From contig JAFZZM010000067.1 in the NCBI GenBank assembly GCA_017615755.1, positions 1-60,854 on the forward strand: 60,854 nt of DNA, written 5' to 3'. The stretch is from Clostridiales bacterium. GTDB taxonomy: Bacteria > Bacillota > Clostridia > Saccharofermentanales > Saccharofermentanaceae. Position numbers and translations under genes: made by a program. The notes below the pieces were generated by a model that did not search any database, had not been told where the DNA came from, and was given only the letters and a program-made list of their open reading frames with translations. Every line of letters starts with the position of its first letter. Position 1 is the stretch's first letter. Of this stretch, positions 32,688 to 41,042 are shown in pieces.

Positions 32688-34619
32688 ATGTCCTTAAGAT
32701 GGATGGAACTATTTGTGTATTGGTATCCGGCGATCATGGCTATGCTCTGGATCATCGGTTCGCTGATCTTTTACTTTTCCAATGAACGCAAGGGTGCGCT
32801 CAAAGTGGAGAAGCTTCCTTTCGTGTCGATCCTTATGCCGGCACATAACGAGGGTGCGATCCTGTATCCTGTAGTGGAGCAGATGGTTAACCTCAACTAC
32901 CCTGACTATGAAGTGATCCTGATCAACGACGGCAGCACCGACGACACCGCGGAGGTCCTAAAAGACCTGGCGCGCAAGTACAAGCGGGTGCGCGTGGTCG
33001 ATCTGAAACCGAACTGCGGTAAGGCAAATGCGCTGTACCTTGGTCTCATCGCGTCGAAGGGCGAGATCCTGGTCGGTGTCGATGCGGACTCGTACCTCGA
33101 CAAAAACGCTCTCCGCTACCTGGTTTCGCATTTCGTCAACAAGAATAACGGCGAGCGCGTCGGTGCCGTCACGGGCAATCCCCGCGTCAGAAACCGCGGC
33201 TCGCTTCTCGGAAAACTCCAGCTTTGCGAATACGCGAGCATCATCAGTCTGATCAAGAGAACGCAGCGCGTCCTCGGCAAGGTCATGACGGTGTCCGGCG
33301 TGTGTGTCGCTTACAGAAAAAGAGCTCTCCTCGATTGCGGTTTCTGGGACCGCGACATGATGACCGAAGATATCGCCGTCACATGGAAACTCGAGAAGCG
33401 CTTCTGGGACGTAAGATACGAGCCCAGAGCTCTCTGCTGGATGCTGGTGCCGGAAACACTCAAAGGCCTGTGGCGTCAGCGTAAGCGCTGGTCCGCCGGC
33501 GGACTTGAAGTCATCTTCCGTCACTGGGATATCTTCAAAAGCTGGAAACGCCGTCGTATGACGCCGATCTACCTGGAGCAGGTCCTGTCCTTCTTCTGGT
33601 CCATCTGCTGGCTGATCCTGACGATCATTCTCCTTTCCATGGAGATCCGGGGACACCATGTATTCCTCGATTACATATGGAAGAGCCAGTTCCTTTCCTT
33701 TGTTTGTCTGTTCCAGTTTCTAGTGGCCATGAAACTGGAGTCTCACTATGACAAAAACATATTCAAAAACGCCTGGTCCGTGATCTGGTACCCGATCTTC
33801 TACTGGTACCTCAACGTCCTCATCACTCTGGGCTCCCTGGCGCGCGCCATTCTGCCGAAGAAAAAACTGGCCACATGGAAAAGCCCTGACCGCGGTATCA
33901 CGCAGACTTCGAAAGAAGAAAACGGAGATCCCTACGACAGTGCTTTTGACGCAGAAGACGCCGACCCGGTCAAGACCGCGGGCTACCATGAATCGGAGGC
34001 AGCCCAGCGTCTTTATCGAAAAGAACTTGCCACGAAGGGCGCGGGTAGTTTTTCGTTCCCGCTCATCGATGGCAGTCCCGAGAATCCGATCGAGAATTAC
34101 GATGACGATTCGCATATTGAGTACAAAACGAAGCAGAAGTGGTGGAAGCGCCTGATCGAGGTCGTACTGACCGTGGTCGCGTGGGTGTACATCCTCGTGT
34201 ACTGGGTCTTCATGATCTACGGCATTTTCTGCGACAAGACCGGCCGCCCGATCCGCGAATGGTTCGTCTACACAACAGACACGATCCACCAGACAGAGCA
34301 TTTCTTCTTTATTCTTTTCATCGCAACGATCGTCGAGATCGCGCTTCTGATCCTCTGGAAAGAGTACAACAAGCACCGTTTCGGCAGGCTCAGGAGAAGA
34401 AAGTTTGCGCCGGATATTACGGACGAAGAGATCGACGAACAGTTCCAGCTCGACCCGGAGCTCAGCGCGAAACTTCATAACAACAAGTACGTCGAGGTGC
34501 TCGAGAACCCGATCCCGGAGGGAATGGGCCAGGGCAGACGCAGCAAGAAGGAAGCACGCGCCGCGGAAAAAGAAGAAGCGAACGGACGCGCCGTGCGGCA
34601 CATAGCGGAAGAATCGTAA
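32688..34619 (+). CDS. Poly-beta-1,6-GlcNAc synthase-like GT2 fused to a PgaD-like domain
   Basis: Membrane glycosyltransferase of 643 residues. Start ATG at MSLRWMELF, with GGGGAGA upstream; a TTG 21 bp earlier is possible. An N-terminal helix is followed by the GT2 domain: SILMPAHNEG, INDGSTDDT, VDADSYLDKNA, MTEDIAVTWKLEKRFW and QRKRWSAGG (the QxxRW signature). Several helices follow (about 300-390), as in PgaC/IcaA. After a charged linker (about 405-475) two more helices (VVLTVVAWVYILVYWVFMIYG, FFFILFIATIVEIALLILW) and YNKHRFGRLRRRKFAPDIT with a short tail match the layout of PgaD, a separate subunit in Enterobacteria that senses c-di-GMP with PgaC. Fusion is seen; activity and product are inferred. 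Confidence 0.88.
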   Translation: MSLRWMELFVYWYPAIMAMLWIIGSLIFYFSNERKGALKVEKLPFVSILMPAHNEGAILYPVVEQMVNLNYPDYEVILINDGSTDDTAEVLKDLARKYKRVRVVDLKPNCGKANALYLGLIASKGEILVGVDADSYLDKNALRYLVSHFVNKNNGERVGAVTGNPRVRNRGSLLGKLQLCEYASIISLIKRTQRVLGKVMTVSGVCVAYRKRALLDCGFWDRDMMTEDIAVTWKLEKRFWDVRYEPRALCWMLVPETLKGLWRQRKRWSAGGLEVIFRHWDIFKSWKRRRMTPIYLEQVLSFFWSICWLILTIILLSMEIRGHHVFLDYIWKSQFLSFVCLFQFLVAMKLESHYDKNIFKNAWSVIWYPIFYWYLNVLITLGSLARAILPKKKLATWKSPDRGITQTSKEENGDPYDSAFDAEDADPVKTAGYHESEAAQRLYRKELATKGAGSFSFPLIDGSPENPIENYDDDSHIEYKTKQKWWKRLIEVVLTVVAWVYILVYWVFMIYGIFCDKTGRPIREWFVYTTDTIHQTEHFFFILFIATIVEIALLILWKEYNKHRFGRLRRRKFAPDITDEEIDEQFQLDPELSAKLHNNKYVEVLENPIPEGMGQGRRSKKEARAAEKEEANGRAVRHIAEES

Positions 34620-34722
34620 GCTCGGCGGCGCGGGAAATCAAAACACGACCGGAAAGTATCGTTTTGAGTGATTTTGGTGTACACTATTATTCGGAAAAAG
34701 AAACGGATGACGGAGTTTTGTT

Positions 34723-35340
34723 GTGAACGCGAAAAGATTGATCGTTTTTACAGTGTTTGCCTTGATCCTGATGGGCTTTTTTGTCTGGATCACGGGCGTA
34801 TTCATTAACGACGCCGCGCGGAAGCGCCGCTTGTGGCGCGAGAAGGCGCAGGACGTCACTGACGCGGTCGAATACGTCAACTCCCGGCAGTTCGACATCA
34901 TGGTCTACGGTGAAAACTGGGACGGCCCGAAGGAACTGCGCGTCCGTAAGATCTATAATTTCGACCCGGATTCCCTCATCGGAACTGACCCCGATTTCGT
35001 GCATTACGGGCACATCCTCATCATCAACGACATTACCGGCACCGCGCCCATGGACGCGGATAAATGGAAGAAAGTCCACGACCTTTTGACACACGAGGGC
35101 TACGTCGTCGTGTATTTCGGCGCGGCGCAGCTGCCTGCCATGCAGGAGGCCGGATTCTTCTTCGACGTCTATTCGGACACGACGCGCAGCGTCATCCTCT
35201 GGAACAACGGCCTGAGCTATGAAATCGGGTTCGCCGACAATACACTGATCCTGCCGGAAGTGGTGCGCCAGTCGCTCACACCGAGCCGGCTGCCTTCCTT
35301 TGTGATGGTCATGAAAATGGTCGAAAAGCACTACTTCTAG
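34723..35340 (+). CDS. Membrane-anchored hypothetical protein, probable exopolysaccharide companion
   Basis: Protein of 205 residues with one N-terminal helix (about 5-25, IVFTVFALILMGFFVWITGVF) and an external soluble domain. The start is GTG with CGGAG upstream. The domain has alternating strands and helices (FVHYGHILIINDITG, HDLLTHEGYVVVYFGAAQLPAMQEAGFFFD, ILWNNGLSYEIGF). This Rossmann-like order recalls a small GATase-like or deacetylase-like fold, but no catalytic motif is evident, so no function is assigned. It lies about 100 bp after the synthase on the same strand. A role in polymer modification or export is only suggested by position. Confidence 0.65.
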   Translation: MNAKRLIVFTVFALILMGFFVWITGVFINDAARKRRLWREKAQDVTDAVEYVNSRQFDIMVYGENWDGPKELRVRKIYNFDPDSLIGTDPDFVHYGHILIINDITGTAPMDADKWKKVHDLLTHEGYVVVYFGAAQLPAMQEAGFFFDVYSDTTRSVILWNNGLSYEIGFADNTLILPEVVRQSLTPSRLPSFVMVMKMVEKHYF

Positions 35341-35444
35341 CGGCTCCGCGCGCGCACTTAAGCCTTGGTGGGGGCAGGAGCGCAGGGGAGAGAAGGAATG
35401 GAACGTGGGAAGTGCTTTTGACGAAGGAACATGAGGTAGAAAAC

Positions 35445-36545
35445 GTGAATCACGAACAGGAAAAAATGCAGCAAGTCCTGAACCGCTACGACGAGGTGCT
35501 GTCCTCGATGTCGGACCCGGCGGTGGTTTCGGACGCTTCGAGATATTTGAAACTGACAAAAGAACTCTCGGACCTGGAGCCGATCGTGCATGCGATCCAT
35601 GAGAAAGAGCGTGTGGCAAGGGAGCTTGCGGACGCGGTGGAGATGCACACGGGCGAAGAGGACGAGGAGATGCGGCAGATGGCGGCCGAGGAAGTCGCGG
35701 CGCTTCAGGCCGAACTTGCGGGGATCGACGCGGAACTGGAAGAGCTTCTCGCGGTCAAGGACCCGAAGGACGAGCGGTCGGTCATCATGGAGATCCGCGC
35801 CGGCGCAGGAGGCGAAGAAGCAGCGCTTTTTGTGGCGGACCTGTACAAAATGTACTCGGCGTATGCGATCAGCAAGGGCTGGAAGGTCGAGTATATCGAG
35901 AGCAACGACACTGAGCTCGGCGGCTACCAGAAGCTGGTGTATTCGATCGAGGGGCGCGGCGCGTACAGCTGTTTCAAGTACGAGAGCGGCGTGCATCGCG
36001 TGCAGCGTGTGCCGGTGACCGAGTCGGGCGGGCGTGTCCATACGTCGACGGTGACGGTGGCGGTGCTGCCGGAGGTCGATGAGGTCGAGGTCAACATCAA
36101 TCCCAATGATCTGAAGATCGATACTTTCCGTGCTTCGGGCGCGGGCGGTCAGCACATCAACCGTACGGACTCGGCGATCCGTATCACGCATCTGCCGACG
36201 GGTATGGTGGTGACGTGCCAGGACGAGCGTTCGCAGCATAAGAACCGTGCGAAGGCGATGGCGGTACTGCAGAGCCGGCTTCTTGAGATGGAGGAGAGCA
36301 AGCAGACCGGTGCGATTGCGGCGGAGAGACGCTCGCAGGTCGGTACGGGTGACCGTTCGGAGAAGATCCGTACCTATAACTACCATCAGGGGCGTGTGAC
36401 CGATCATCGTATCGGGCTGACGCTGTACCGCCTCGAGGAGATCCTCGGCGGTGACCTGGAGGAGATCGTGCGGCAGTTGACACTGGCCGACCGGGCGAAT
36501 AAACTCGGAGGCGGCGGGGCCGGCGATGAGGATGAGGACGAGTAA
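35445..36545 (+). CDS. prfA: Peptide chain release factor 1
   Basis: Recognises UAA and UAG stop codons and releases the peptide. The product has 366 residues from the GTG at MNHEQEKMQQVLN, preceded by GAGGTAG; the frame is open to another GTG at 35412, inside the dispersed word. The anticodon-like tripeptide PVT in RVPVTES (about 190) marks it as RF1 and not RF2. The catalytic GGQ is in SGAGGQHINRTDSAIR (about 235). The C-terminal domain has NYHQGRVTDHRIGLTLYRLEEIL. The methyltransferase gene prmC, usual neighbour of prfA in Bacillota, is not next to it; the Sua5 fusion follows directly. Confidence 0.96.
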   Translation: MNHEQEKMQQVLNRYDEVLSSMSDPAVVSDASRYLKLTKELSDLEPIVHAIHEKERVARELADAVEMHTGEEDEEMRQMAAEEVAALQAELAGIDAELEELLAVKDPKDERSVIMEIRAGAGGEEAALFVADLYKMYSAYAISKGWKVEYIESNDTELGGYQKLVYSIEGRGAYSCFKYESGVHRVQRVPVTESGGRVHTSTVTVAVLPEVDEVEVNINPNDLKIDTFRASGAGGQHINRTDSAIRITHLPTGMVVTCQDERSQHKNRAKAMAVLQSRLLEMEESKQTGAIAAERRSQVGTGDRSEKIRTYNYHQGRVTDHRIGLTLYRLEEILGGDLEEIVRQLTLADRANKLGGGGAGDEDEDE

Positions 36546-36557
36546 ACGCGGAGACGC

Positions 36558-36632
36558 GGGGGGCCACGGATGAAGACGGGAAAACGCGGAGGCGCGGGGG
36601 CGCGGGGGCCACGGATGAAGACGGGAAAACGC
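36558..36632 (+). repeat. Pair of 45-bp-spaced direct repeats
   Basis: GGGGGCCACGGATGAAGACG and the following ten bases occur twice, with CCACGG at 36564 and 36609. They lie between prfA and the Sua5 fusion gene. Their function is unknown. Confidence 0.7.
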
Positions 36633-36772
36633 GTGTTTTCAGCGCCCCGAAAGCCCGAGCGGCGTGTAAAAGTCCGAACGGACGCGCTTGGTGCGCGTGC
36701 CGCTGAAACGTTGATATTTCGGGCCGTGTAACAGTGTTACACGCCCATAAACATAGAACCGAGGCGAGGAAA

Positions 36773-38443
36773 ATGAGTGAAAATGCTCTTGAACCGAATC
36801 ATATGAATGAGTGGAAGTTGTCGGACGAAACAAGGTTCGAAACGAAGCTTGTGAGTGAGACCGACGAGGCCGGTTTTGCTGCTGCCGCGCGCGCACTGGC
36901 GGAGGGCGAAGTCGTGGGCATGCCGACCGAGACCGTGTATGGTCTTGGCTGCGATGCGAGAAACCCGGAGGCCGTGGCGCGCGTCTACGAGGCCAAAGGC
37001 CGTCCGTCGGATAATCCGCTCATCGTCCATGTTGCAAGTAAAGAGACGATCCCGCAGCTGGTTTCGGACATCACGCCAGTCGCGCGTGTCCTGATCGATG
37101 CGTTTATGCCGGGTCCGATCACCGTGATCATGAAGAAATCTTCCGTGATCCCGGACTGTGTCAGCGCAGGGCTTGACACGGTCGGCATCCGTTTTCCGAT
37201 CCATCCTGTGGCGCAGGCCCTGATCGCTCGAAGCGGCGTTCCGGTGGCGGCGCCGTCGGCGAACCTTTCGGGAAGTCCGTCGCCGACAAAATCGGAGCAT
37301 GTCATGAAGGATATGAACGGCCGCATCCCGTATGTCGTCGAGGGCGGCGAGTGTCAGGTGGGCCTTGAGTCTACAGTTGTTGATGCGACCGGAAATTGGC
37401 CGCAGATCTTGCGCCCAGGCGCGGTGACGATGGAGCAGATGGAGGCGGCGCTGGCGGCGGCCGGTATGACGAAGCCGGAGACTGTGGTCGCGCTGGAAAG
37501 TAAGCCTGAGGAGGCGCCGCGTGCGCCGGGCATGAAGTACCGTCATTACGCGCCGTCCTGCGAAGTACACATTTTAGGGACCGGGGACTTTACGAATTAC
37601 GAGGAATACTATAAGGAAGCCGTCGAGCGCGAGCTCATCGATGAGAAGACGCCGGTCGGATTGTTTGTATCAGAGTCTATCGCGGCCGAGATCCGGGTGC
37701 TCTTTGAGGATCGGCTCGATAAGATCTTGTTTTACACATATGGCGAGACCGCTGATGTCGAGGCCGCGTCGCACCATCTTTTCGACGGCTTGCGGCTTCT
37801 GGACGAGCAGGGGGCGCAGGTGATCTTCGCGCCGGCATTCCCCAAAGAGGGGCTGGGCGTCGCGTATATGAACCGCCTGGAAAAAGCGGCGGCGGAGAAC
37901 GTGAAGAAAAAGGAGCCTGCGAAGGAAAGTAGGAGAGTGCTTTTTGTGTGTTCGGGAAATACATGCAGGAGTCCGCTGGCGGAGGCGATCATGAAGTCGC
38001 TCTGGCGGGATTCGGCGCCGCATCATATGCTGGGGCGTCCGGATGTTGAGGCGGAACTTGCGGTTTCTTCGGCGGGCGTGGCGACCTCGGACGGGCGTTT
38101 CTACACGCGTTATTCGGAGGAAATCGCGGAGTACGAGTACAATGTGGACATTTCGAAGGAGCGCTCGACGCAGTTGACGGAGGCGCTTCTGGCGGAGCAG
38201 GACCTGGTCGTGTGCGTGACCGACGACCATTCGCACTATCTGCGTTCGCAGTATCCGGAGTACACCAAGCGGGTATTCTCGTTTGAGGAATTGCTCGAGG
38301 AATTCCATATCGAGGGCATCGACGGGCATATCGCGGATCCTTATGGGCGCGAGTACGAGGTCTACCAGAAAACGGCGTCGCAGATCGACCGGGTGCTTCG
38401 GGCTGTGTTCCCGGAGATCCTGAAAAAGTGGGAGATGACGTGA
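36773..38443 (+). CDS. Fusion of threonylcarbamoyl-AMP synthase (Sua5) and a YwlE-like arginine phosphatase
   Basis: Protein of 556 residues. The start is at MSENALEPN after AGGCGAGGAAA. Residues about 22-215 are the YrdC domain (EGEVVGMPTETVYGLGCDA, KGRPSDNPLIVHV, PGPITVI, AAPSANLSGSPSPT), which makes threonylcarbamoyl-AMP for the t6A base of tRNAs. After APGMKYRHYAPSCEV comes the Sua5 domain (about 245-380). From about 388 a low-molecular-weight phosphatase follows: FVCSGNTCRSPLAEA, with general acid in ADPYGREYEVY. Thr in GNTCRS is the residue that marks protein-arginine phosphatases such as B. subtilis YwlE; tyrosine enzymes have Ile or Val there. In Bacilli the two are separate neighbours (ywlC, ywlE). 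The fusion is seen; arginine specificity is inferred. Confidence 0.92.
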   Translation: MSENALEPNHMNEWKLSDETRFETKLVSETDEAGFAAAARALAEGEVVGMPTETVYGLGCDARNPEAVARVYEAKGRPSDNPLIVHVASKETIPQLVSDITPVARVLIDAFMPGPITVIMKKSSVIPDCVSAGLDTVGIRFPIHPVAQALIARSGVPVAAPSANLSGSPSPTKSEHVMKDMNGRIPYVVEGGECQVGLESTVVDATGNWPQILRPGAVTMEQMEAALAAAGMTKPETVVALESKPEEAPRAPGMKYRHYAPSCEVHILGTGDFTNYEEYYKEAVERELIDEKTPVGLFVSESIAAEIRVLFEDRLDKILFYTYGETADVEAASHHLFDGLRLLDEQGAQVIFAPAFPKEGLGVAYMNRLEKAAAENVKKKEPAKESRRVLFVCSGNTCRSPLAEAIMKSLWRDSAPHHMLGRPDVEAELAVSSAGVATSDGRFYTRYSEEIAEYEYNVDISKERSTQLTEALLAEQDLVVCVTDDHSHYLRSQYPEYTKRVFSFEELLEEFHIEGIDGHIADPYGREYEVYQKTASQIDRVLRAVFPEILKKWEMT

Positions 38444-38444
38444 G

Positions 38445-38996
38445 ATGCTTTACATCATGAGACATGGCAAAACGGACTGGAACAATCTTCATAAGATCCA
38501 GGGAAAGACAGACATTCCGCTGAACGAAGAGGGTCGGCAGATGGCGAGAGATGCAGCGGTGGAGTACCGCGACGTGCATTTTGATGTGTGCTATTGTTCG
38601 CCTATGATCCGTGCGCGCGAGACCGCGGAGCTGCTTCTGGCCGGCCGCGATGTGCCGATCATTTTCGATGAACGTCTGGTCGAGATGGGATTTGGAAGCT
38701 ACGAAGGCATCGAGAACAGTTTTTCTATTCCGGACTGTCCGATCAATAAGTTTTTCTTTCACCCGGAGGAGTTTACAGAATCGGTTGGCGGTTCAGAGAC
38801 CATAGATGAACTCATGGCCAGGACCGGCGAGTTCCTCCGTGAAGTCGTGGAGCCTGACCTTGCAGCGGGAAAAGATGTCCTTATCGTCGGACACGGCGCC
38901 ATGAATTCCAGTATTGTCTGCCAGTTCAAGAAACGCCCCCGCTCCGAGTTCTGGGCGGAAGGCATTCCGAATTGCAAGCTGCAGAAACTGCTGTAA
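38445..38996 (+). CDS. Histidine phosphatase family protein (phosphoglycerate mutase-like)
   Basis: Protein of 183 residues. The phospho-acceptor motif MRHGKTDWN lies at the N-terminus, followed by G.TDIPLNEEGRQMA, SPMIRARETAELL, a Glu in VEMGFGSYEGIE, and the second His in VLIVGHGAMNSS. These are the catalytic residues of the family. The size and the EMGFGSYEG block fit small sugar-phosphate or alpha-ribazole phosphatases more than glycolytic mutases. It starts one base after the stop of the Sua5 fusion gene, so the two are surely co-transcribed. Its stop codon is just before a 62-bp array. The substrate is unknown. Confidence 0.88.
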   Translation: MLYIMRHGKTDWNNLHKIQGKTDIPLNEEGRQMARDAAVEYRDVHFDVCYCSPMIRARETAELLLAGRDVPIIFDERLVEMGFGSYEGIENSFSIPDCPINKFFFHPEEFTESVGGSETIDELMARTGEFLREVVEPDLAAGKDVLIVGHGAMNSSIVCQFKKRPRSEFWAEGIPNCKLQKLL

Positions 38997-39003
38997 AAGC
39001 CCA

Positions 39004-39255
39004 AAGTCTCCAAAACTGTATCCCGGGAGGGTGCTTTTGGAGACAGAAATGGATACAAACGGCAAAAGTCTCCAAAACTGTATCCCGGGAGAGTAGTTTG
39101 AGATACAAGATGAGAGACTTCTGTAAAAAGTGGCAAAAGTGGTGCCACTGGAGGGTGGTTTGAGCCACCGAATGAGGCATTTTCTTCAAAAGTGGCAAAA
39201 GTGGTGCCACTGAGGGGTGGTTTGAGCCACCGAATGAGGCATTTTCTTCAAAAGC
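39004..39255. repeat. 62-bp tandem array, four units, with the same arm switch as at 15.7 kb
   Basis: Loops GAG(G/A)GT(G/A) stand at 39027, 39089 and 39151, and the fourth is 62 bp later. Units 1-2 have GTCTCC and GTATCC arms; units 3-4 have GTGCCACT and GCCACC arms. In unit 1 GTCTCCAAAA (39006-39015) pairs with TTTTGGAGAC (39035-39044), while GTATCC (39018-39023) pairs with GGATAC (39051-39056). The pairs are interleaved, a pseudoknot topology. The array lies between two convergent genes, so it would be in their 3' ends. Confidence 0.9.
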
Positions 39256-39273
39256 GGCAACGCCGCTGCGCAC

Positions 39274-40269
39274 TCAGCTGCCTGAAGAGGCGGCGCCGGC
39301 TGCGGAGGCGGCTGCCGCGGAGGAGATGATTGCGACTTCGACGGCAATGATCGCTGAGATGATTGCGCTGATGGCGGTGTCACGAACACGTCCGTTGCTG
39401 TCATTTGCGTAGGCATCGAGTACGATCGCGCAGGCGATCATGTCACGGATGCGCTTGCCGGTGCCCATCGCGCCCATACCGCGGATGCTTCTCAACTTCT
39501 TGCTTGTATCATTAATGGCCTCAGCGACTTTCGCCATGTCCTCTTCGCGCACCAGCATCGCAACAGCTGCGATGACGGAGAAAGCATCCCCGTAGAAACG
39601 GATCTTCTCGTCGCGAAGTGCTTTTTGCGTATGAAAAATGCAAACGGCTTTGTCGTCTGAACGTCCTTCAAAAACACTGCTGATGCAGGCCATGTACTGG
39701 ATGCGGTTCTTCAGGTGATAGAAGCCGCGCAGAGCCTGGAAGTCCTCCTCGCAGCGACGGGCGATCTGGTCCGGGCTGTACTCGGAAATCGCCATCAGTA
39801 CGCAGTTGGCAAGATCCTCTCTGCCGGTGATCATCGGATGGTCGCGGCGCAGGAGCGTGTAGATCTCGCGGACGCGGGCGATCATGCGGTCGTAGTCCTG
39901 CGGCGGGCAGTTCTTGTAGATCATGGTGGCCGCGAGGACCAGATAATCGGAATTGAAAAACTTCTTGTCGAGTGCTTTGTGGATCTTCTTGATGCTGTCC
40001 ATGGCGGCCTGCGGGTTCGGGCTCATGCTGAGCGTCGCGGCGACCACCTGGCTGGCGTTGCCTCGACCGAGTGTGGAGAAAAGCCGTGTGTTGGAACGGA
40101 CGATTTTCTTGGCTTCGCGCAGTTGCTCCGTTGTGACGGAGTGCTCCTGACCGATGAAAGCCGACGCACAGGCACTTGCCTCCAAACTCGTGTTCAGGAC
40201 GTAAGCGCTTTTGGCGGCGCGGAAGTTTTCCTCAAAAATCGCAATGCTACGGTTGATTTTGTTCAACAT
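39274..40269 (-). CDS. DUF4003-family protein
   Basis: Soluble, mostly helical protein of 331 residues. The start is set at MLNKINRSIAIFEENF, with AGAGAGGTG upstream. Segments such as FSTLGRGNASQVVAATLSM, SDYLVLAATMIYKN, LRRDHPMITGREDLANCVLMA and FYGDAFSVIAAVAMLV are typical of the DUF4003 family, whose function is not known. The end is an unusual hydrophobic stretch (AISAIISAIIAVEVAIISSAAAASAAGAASSGS) that could insert in a membrane or be a low-complexity tail. It is a single gene with arrays on both sides. Confidence 0.8.
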   Translation of the reverse strand: MLNKINRSIAIFEENFRAAKSAYVLNTSLEASACASAFIGQEHSVTTEQLREAKKIVRSNTRLFSTLGRGNASQVVAATLSMSPNPQAAMDSIKKIHKALDKKFFNSDYLVLAATMIYKNCPPQDYDRMIARVREIYTLLRRDHPMITGREDLANCVLMAISEYSPDQIARRCEEDFQALRGFYHLKNRIQYMACISSVFEGRSDDKAVCIFHTQKALRDEKIRFYGDAFSVIAAVAMLVREEDMAKVAEAINDTSKKLRSIRGMGAMGTGKRIRDMIACAIVLDAYANDSNGRVRDTAISAIISAIIAVEVAIISSAAAASAAGAASSGS

Positions 40270-40412
40270 AACAAACACCTCTCTTTCGTTCGTTGATATC
40301 ATACCATGACAGTGGTAAAGAAGTGGTTAAGGCATCCTTAAGGAATTTTACCGATTCAAAAGCACTTGTTTTTATTCTGACATTCAGTGTATTTCGAGGC
40401 AACGTCATTTTC

Positions 40413-40542
40413 CACTGACTTCTTAACGAGAAACGTCAGTGCTTTTACAGAAAACATGGATTTCCACCGACAGTTTGAGAGAAAATGTCAGTGTATTACA
40501 CGCATACTCTGATTTCCACTGACATGCACGGCATGATCAGCC
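40413..40542. repeat. 52-bp tandem units with CACTGAC / GTCAGTG arms
   Basis: CACTGAC at 40413, CACCGAC at 40465 and CACTGAC at 40517 are 52 bp apart. In the first two units GTCAGTG lies 22 bp after the arm start, and in the first the arms pair perfectly. The third unit merges into the next array. A copy of the dispersed word, AGTGCTTTT, overlaps the GTCAGTG arm at 40438. Confidence 0.8.
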
Positions 40543-40882
40543 TTTGGAGGCCATCTGTGCCGTCACAAAAAGGGGAATCGACGGCATGATTCGGGGTTAG
40601 GCGCCATCTGTGCCGTCAGCAGGACGAAAACCGACGGCATGATTCGGGGTTAGGCGCCATCTGTGCCGTCAGCAGGGCGAAAACCGACGGCATGATTCGG
40701 GGTTAGGCGCCATCTATGCCGTCAGCAGGACGAAAACCGACGGCATGATCCGGGGTTAGGCGCCATCTATGCCGTCAACCGAAAGAAAATCGACGGCACG
40801 ATTGAGGTTCAACTGCTGTCTCTGCCGTTAAACAACAGAAAAACGGCGGCATGAATGGAGATTCCTGCGATTTCTACCGTCT
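40543..40882. repeat. 53-bp tandem array, about six units (GCCGTC / GACGGC arms)
   Basis: GCCGTC occurs at 40559, 40612, 40665, 40718, 40771 and 40824 (GCCGTT in the last), each 53 bp apart, and a decayed copy lies near 40876. GACGGC follows 21 bp later in each unit, giving a short hairpin. The linker ATGATTCGGGGTTAGGCGCC is almost invariant in the middle units and decays at the end of the array. Together with the preceding array it occupies half of the gene-free stretch 40270-41324. Confidence 0.9.
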
Positions 40883-41007
40883 CCTGCTAAGTCGGCTCGA
40901 AAAGCACTCGCGCCGCGGCTGCCTGCTTACCCGCTCACTAGGCGCCGGGCCCGAAGCTGCTTGAAGGGGGAGATCGAAAAATCAAACGGGGAAATGCGTG
41001 ATGGCCC

Positions 41008-41036
41008 TTTTACGCACGCAGGATAGGTAGTATAAT
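41008..41036 (+). promoter_or_regulatory. Promoter upstream of a possible small RNA
   Basis: TTTTAC, a 17-bp spacer and a perfect TATAAT. The -35 box is weak. Confidence 0.5.
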
Positions 41037-41042
41037 GAACGG

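Noticed and set aside
36558..36632. Member of the 62- or 53-bp array classes
   Set aside because: The spacing is 45 bp, only two copies exist, and no complementary arms are seen.
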